NCBI RefSeq assembly: GCF_015594925.2
Contig: NZ_CP087590.1
Span: forward strand, 1,488,001-1,552,000
From: Vibrio sp. VB16
Lineage (GTDB): Bacteria; Pseudomonadota; Gammaproteobacteria; Enterobacterales; Vibrionaceae
Length of the DNA stretch: 64,000 nucleotides
Direction: 5' to 3'
Under the pieces are notes generated by a model, which had not been told where the DNA came from, ran no database searches, and was given only the letters and a program-made list of their open reading frames with translations. Shown piece after piece: positions 60,514-64,000 of the stretch. The position numbers and the translations under genes were made by a program. The stretch's first letter is position 1. Every line of letters begins with the position of its first letter.

Positions 60514-61290
60514 TGGTTACACTTATTAGTAATCAGCTGATAAAAAGTAGAGGGGATAAACGTACAAGAACTTTCACCGGATCATGATTTATTCTATTTT
60601 ATGTTTAGTCATTTTTATACTTAATGGCCCTATCATTATGAGGTAGTTAATCCGGTGAGTTGCGGTGTCTGAGTTCCGATAGTAAAACAGAATGTCGAGC
60701 ATGCTTTTGGGCTTTGTGATTTTTTCCTCATATAAATGCGCCCCACATAATACATTCCTGTTTATCAAAACGAGTGACATCATAAAATTCTTGTTAATTA
60801 TAGTTTAATTAACTGTTGCTATTTAGTTAATTGCACGCTGGTAGATAGACAAGTGATATAACAGAAGCGACCGCTAATATTTAATTTACTAATATATATG
60901 GATTCAAATAGTTAGAAAATATTTGAAAATTCTATTTTAATTTTTAGATGATTCACATATTCAATGAATATATTAATTAATTCTGTTTCTGTGGTTATTT
61001 TCCATGATATAACTGGTATCCTTTTTGATTAAACGTATAATTCTAAGGACTTAGAAGTCAATGATAGCCTTACCAAACCTCACTGAACCTGTGTTTACTC
61101 TTTCTATGTGAACAATTTTATGCGTTTATCTCACAACAGCACCTTACTGTTAATAAACATAATTGGCGGTAAACTGTCGGGCTGTGAGTTGAATTATACG
61201 ATGCCAGTGTAGTGTAACCTTTGACGATGAAGTGTTTAAGTTGAATACAGCAAGCTGATATTCAACTGTATAAAATAAATAAAGGTAAAG
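60514..61290. other. Long AT-rich non-coding region
   Basis: This 777-base region has no open frame that I can support. A 64-codon frame on the minus strand (60589-60783) has no ribosome-binding site and no family likeness. The region must hold the divergent promoters of the hydrolase and the EAL gene. A strong hairpin lies at its right end. A regulatory RNA or a long 5' leader for the EAL gene is possible. Confidence 0.5.
61240..61266 (+). promoter_or_regulatory. Leader hairpin of the EAL-CBS gene
   Basis: GTTGAATACAGC-AA-GCTGATATTCAAC folds into a 12-bp stem with a 2-base loop and one bulged A. It ends 24 bases before the TTG start of the EAL protein. The ribosome-binding sequence (AAAGG) lies outside the stem. 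A translational or mRNA-stability role is inferred. Confidence 0.55.
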
Positions 61291-63768
61291 TTGATTTTAT
61301 CCGTGAATAATAATTCAAATAAAGTAACACCAATATTCCAACATGCTAGTTCAGAGTCATTGTCTATTAAATGGCAATGGAATATTGATGAAAGTTACTT
61401 CTATATTGAGTCTGAGTTGCTGAAAAAGCGTCTACATTTAGAGCAAACAGTGTCAACTATTGATGATTTTATCCATATATTGTCCATAAAAAGTCAACGA
61501 GATTTAAGACGTTTAGGTGGTCTGGTAAAAAAGATGACGGTTGGTGAACAAATTAAGCCAATTCGAATATGTTTTACCACCATAGGAGGCAGCCTTAGTT
61601 ATTGTTTACTCTCTGCAAAGCTATCTGACATCGGTACCATTAGTGGTGAAATTCTTCCTTTGTTTACTTCCACTCATTTCGGCGAGTTCTCCTCATTCTT
61701 TGAACAAATTTTTGAAAATCAGCACCATGGAATGGTACTTACGGATGAAAGTACCGCGATTGTCGCGTGCAATGAAGAGTTCGAAGCCTCAACACAATAT
61801 TCATTGATGGAATTGATTGGCAAAGAGACCCGTATCTTTAATGCAAATAAACATGGTGAACTGTATTTTGTTGATATGTGGGAGAAAATCAATACAGAAG
61901 GCTTCTGGATTGGGTTAATTTTAAGTAAGCGAAAGGATGGGTTGGCCATTCCTCAAGAGTTGACGATTCAACGGGTAACGTCGATTCAAGAGAAGATCTA
62001 TTACATAGGAATGTGTCGAGATTTATCAAATTCTTTGTATCGAATTGCAGGCAGAGAGTACGGAGGTATCGAATTACTCACACAGCTTCCTTGTGACGAC
62101 GATTTTGCATTCCGATTATATGAATATTATCTCAAGATGGATGTGACAAATGGTTTGATGGTTCTAAGCTTCGAGCCAAAATTTGCTATCGATAATATAT
62201 TGGAGCAAAAAAGAGAAATCGCGTCTGTACTTTCCTATCGATGTGACAATACCTTGTCAGGGTATTTGTATGGCAGTGTATTTATGATTGCGATAACGTT
62301 TTGCCAAACACAAAATAAACCGTTATCTCTGTCAATCTTGCAGGCAATAAAAGAAAAACTGTATCAAATAAGACAGGAAGTAGATGACGTTGTCTATCAA
62401 TTGATTACTGATTCTGTGCTTGGGGTTTCCGTCCTTGGACTTGATACCCACGATCCTCATGATTTAATACCTCACTCTCTACATGCGATGCGTGAAAAGC
62501 ATAGCAACAATAGACTGAGTAAAGTGTGTTTCTATAGTGATAAGTTGCATGACAAAGTTAAGACGCGGCAGCGATCAGAAAAAATTGTGGTTAATGCAAT
62601 TCAGTCAAAAAGTGTTGAAGTTTACTTCCAACCAATCATCAACTCAGATAACTGGCAGGTGGGAAAATTTGAAGCGCTATGTCGATTTAGGGATCAAAAT
62701 GGTTCGTTGTTAAATACGCAAGAAATGGTTCGAATTGCGGAAGAACTCAACCTTGTTGATCAGCTTGATTTGGTGGTAGCAGAAAAGGCCATTCAGAAAA
62801 GACAACAGTTGATAATGCTTTATGGCAGGGATATTGAAGTAACCATCAATATATCCTTAAATACGGAAAAACCGAGTAAGTTAATTTTCGAGGATCTCAA
62901 TAAACTATTCGACAGATACGTGTCAGATCTACCGTATTTAACGGTCGAATTAACGGAAAGCGCTTACTTTGACAGCGAAGAAATTGATTCTATGGTCCTG
63001 ACTGCCATCAGAACAAGAGGCGTAAAAATTGCGATCGATGATTTTGGTACCGGGTTCTCGTCGTTCACCTATTTGAAAGACAGTAATTTTGATATTCTGA
63101 AAATTGATCGAGAATTTGTAAAAAATATTACGGTAGGGTCAGCAAATTTTCATATTGTGAAAATGATTACAAATTTAGCCCATACCTTAGATGTCGAAGT
63201 CGTGGCTGAAGGTGTAGAAACGATTCAAGAAGTTGTGCTTTTGAAAAGCCTTGGAGTCGACCTATTACAAGGCTTCTATTTTTCTAAACCAAAATCATTG
63301 AGTAATGTTGAATCGCCTGCTTTCTATCTGAATAAACTGAAAGATCTTTCGAGCTTATCGACCAATCAAAGTCGATTTGAGTTAGTCCAGTTATTGCCCT
63401 CTTTAGAACCAGAAAGTAGCCTACAAGATATCAAGGCGATTTTCGATAATACGGATTTTTCGATTGTACCGATTGTTAAAGATTCAGTCTGTGTCGGTTA
63501 CATCGATGTTGCCACGTATAATCTCCACATAACCCCGTCCTTAGGTTCTCCTACTGAAACATCTTCGGACCTCAGTTTTCTACATAAGAAAGCGGAGACG
63601 ATCATGATTCGTAAAATGGTAACGGTTCACGAGACGATTGTTAGTGGGGAAGTCCATGAGAAAATAAACAATGGATATGACTTTCCTTGGGTCGTTATTG
63701 ACGATATGGGGCGTTATACCGGTGTTATTGAAACCAAGCGCGCTTATTTATATCTCAATAACCTCTGA
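61291..63768 (+). CDS. PAS / degenerate GGDEF / EAL / CBS-domain protein
   Basis: An 825-residue soluble c-di-GMP phosphodiesterase candidate. Order: unassigned N-terminus (1-130); PAS (about 135-250, HGMVLTDESTAIVACNEEFEAS); a degenerate GGDEF region (about 262-425) where LLTQLPCDDDF stands for LTGLPNR and GYLYGSVF for the GGDEF turn; and an EAL domain (about 440-680). The EAL residues are intact: Glu461-Ala-Leu in FEALCRF, NISLN, LTESAYF, IAIDDFGTGFSSF, LKIDREF, VVAEGVET and LQGFYFSKP. A CBS pair (about 700-825) ends the protein. Start TTG 61291 has AGG five bases upstream; GTG 61303 is the alternative. It resembles EAL-CBS-GGDEF proteins lacking the last domain. Confidence 0.88.
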   Translation: MILSVNNNSNKVTPIFQHASSESLSIKWQWNIDESYFYIESELLKKRLHLEQTVSTIDDFIHILSIKSQRDLRRLGGLVKKMTVGEQIKPIRICFTTIGGSLSYCLLSAKLSDIGTISGEILPLFTSTHFGEFSSFFEQIFENQHHGMVLTDESTAIVACNEEFEASTQYSLMELIGKETRIFNANKHGELYFVDMWEKINTEGFWIGLILSKRKDGLAIPQELTIQRVTSIQEKIYYIGMCRDLSNSLYRIAGREYGGIELLTQLPCDDDFAFRLYEYYLKMDVTNGLMVLSFEPKFAIDNILEQKREIASVLSYRCDNTLSGYLYGSVFMIAITFCQTQNKPLSLSILQAIKEKLYQIRQEVDDVVYQLITDSVLGVSVLGLDTHDPHDLIPHSLHAMREKHSNNRLSKVCFYSDKLHDKVKTRQRSEKIVVNAIQSKSVEVYFQPIINSDNWQVGKFEALCRFRDQNGSLLNTQEMVRIAEELNLVDQLDLVVAEKAIQKRQQLIMLYGRDIEVTINISLNTEKPSKLIFEDLNKLFDRYVSDLPYLTVELTESAYFDSEEIDSMVLTAIRTRGVKIAIDDFGTGFSSFTYLKDSNFDILKIDREFVKNITVGSANFHIVKMITNLAHTLDVEVVAEGVETIQEVVLLKSLGVDLLQGFYFSKPKSLSNVESPAFYLNKLKDLSSLSTNQSRFELVQLLPSLEPESSLQDIKAIFDNTDFSIVPIVKDSVCVGYIDVATYNLHITPSLGSPTETSSDLSFLHKKAETIMIRKMVTVHETIVSGEVHEKINNGYDFPWVVIDDMGRYTGVIETKRAYLYLNNL

Positions 63769-63827
63769 TTAATAAAAACACCTTTACCTCGAAGACAATT
63801 TAACCACGAAAGGTCAACAGACTCTCA

Positions 63828-63859
63828 CCTTGAAGCCACAGCCAATGGTGACTTCAAGG
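63828..63859. terminator. Hairpin downstream of the EAL-CBS gene
   Basis: CCTTGAAG and CTTCAAGG are exact 8-bp arms, and a partly paired interior (CCA with TGG) extends the stem. There is no T tract on either strand, so it may be a factor-dependent terminator or mRNA end structure between two convergent genes. Confidence 0.4.
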
Positions 63860-63923
63860 CCGAAATAGGCGCGGTTAAACCTTTACTGCTCGGTAAAAAT
63901 CATTTGCACGTACTGATACGGAT

Positions 63924-63998
63924 CTAATACCGTTCTAACGCATAAACTAACTTATCCAATTCAGGAAATAAGGGATGATTAATGCGTTCGCAAGGTCG
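63924..63998 (-). CDS. Possible 3' end of a gene cut by the window
   Basis: On the minus strand one frame runs open from the window edge for 24 codons to a TAG and reads RPCERINHPLFPELDKLV before ending ALERY. The composition looks protein-like and the other two frames stop early or end differently (TAA after six codons, TAG after seventeen). It is too short to name, and further sequence to the right would decide whether it is real. Confidence 0.35.
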   Translation of the reverse strand, partial: RPCERINHPLFPELDKLVYALERY

Positions 63999-64000
63999 AT

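Noticed and set aside
60589..60783. 64-codon minus-strand frame in the long intergenic region
   Set aside because: No ribosome-binding site, no recognisable sequence pattern and AT-rich chance-like composition.

Overview
The window looks like chromosomal DNA from a marine gammaproteobacterium of the Vibrionaceae. AspC, AsnS, HrpA, class I fumarase, YcjX/YcjF, TyrR and MetR all read as Vibrio-type proteins (recognised from memory of the families, no search was run). Base composition is moderately AT-rich throughout. I see no rRNA, tRNA, CRISPR array, insertion sequence or prophage.

Layout. 0.3-5.5 kb: a TRAP transporter operon (DctP, DctQ, DctM) followed by a Cache-domain histidine kinase and its NarL-type response regulator. 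5.6-14.5 kb: housekeeping genes (aspC, a membrane HD-GYP protein, asnS, an acetyltransferase, nudL, pabB, class I fumarase). 14.7-21.4 kb: a small membrane protein, then ycjX-ycjF and a tightly packed tyrR-rimJ-HD phosphohydrolase-DUF2947-exonuclease run. 21.4-27.8 kb: a TerB-like protein, a TSUP permease, an acidic protein, hrpA and a small outer-membrane barrel. 27.9-31.1 kb: a TAXI-type binding protein, a BKACE-family enzyme and a class III aminotransferase on the minus strand, apparently an amine or amino-acid catabolic set. 31.5-34 kb: a double-Cache GGDEF-EAL protein. 34-40 kb: a REP-like palindrome set between two copies of a terminator stem, then ygiQ, small conserved proteins, metR and a META-domain lipoprotein.

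39.9-45.6 kb is the most distinctive metabolic block: agmatine deiminase, an agmatine/putrescine-type antiporter, carbamate kinase, a TetR regulator and a carbamoyltransferase with putrescine-type sequence features. Together these make a complete ATP-yielding agmatine deiminase pathway. A perfect FNR-consensus site and several inverted repeats lie in its divergent promoter region, which suggests anaerobic and substrate control.

45.7-63.8 kb is rich in sensing and c-di-GMP genes: two orphan periplasmic binding proteins, a 1636-residue hybrid kinase with tandem SBP-like domains, a REC-HD-GYP response regulator directly upstream of it, an MCP with a C-terminal sensory-like domain, and a PAS / degenerate GGDEF / EAL / CBS protein behind a 777-base leader region. 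DoxX, a DODA-type dioxygenase, a DUF1289 protein, a DUF4136-like lipoprotein, an AEC transporter and an alpha/beta hydrolase lie between them. Four proteins in the window carry c-di-GMP turnover domains (two HD-GYP, one GGDEF-EAL, one EAL).

Start codons were often moved inward from the longest open frame on the strength of Shine-Dalgarno spacing, gene overlap or remembered family length; each entry says where.
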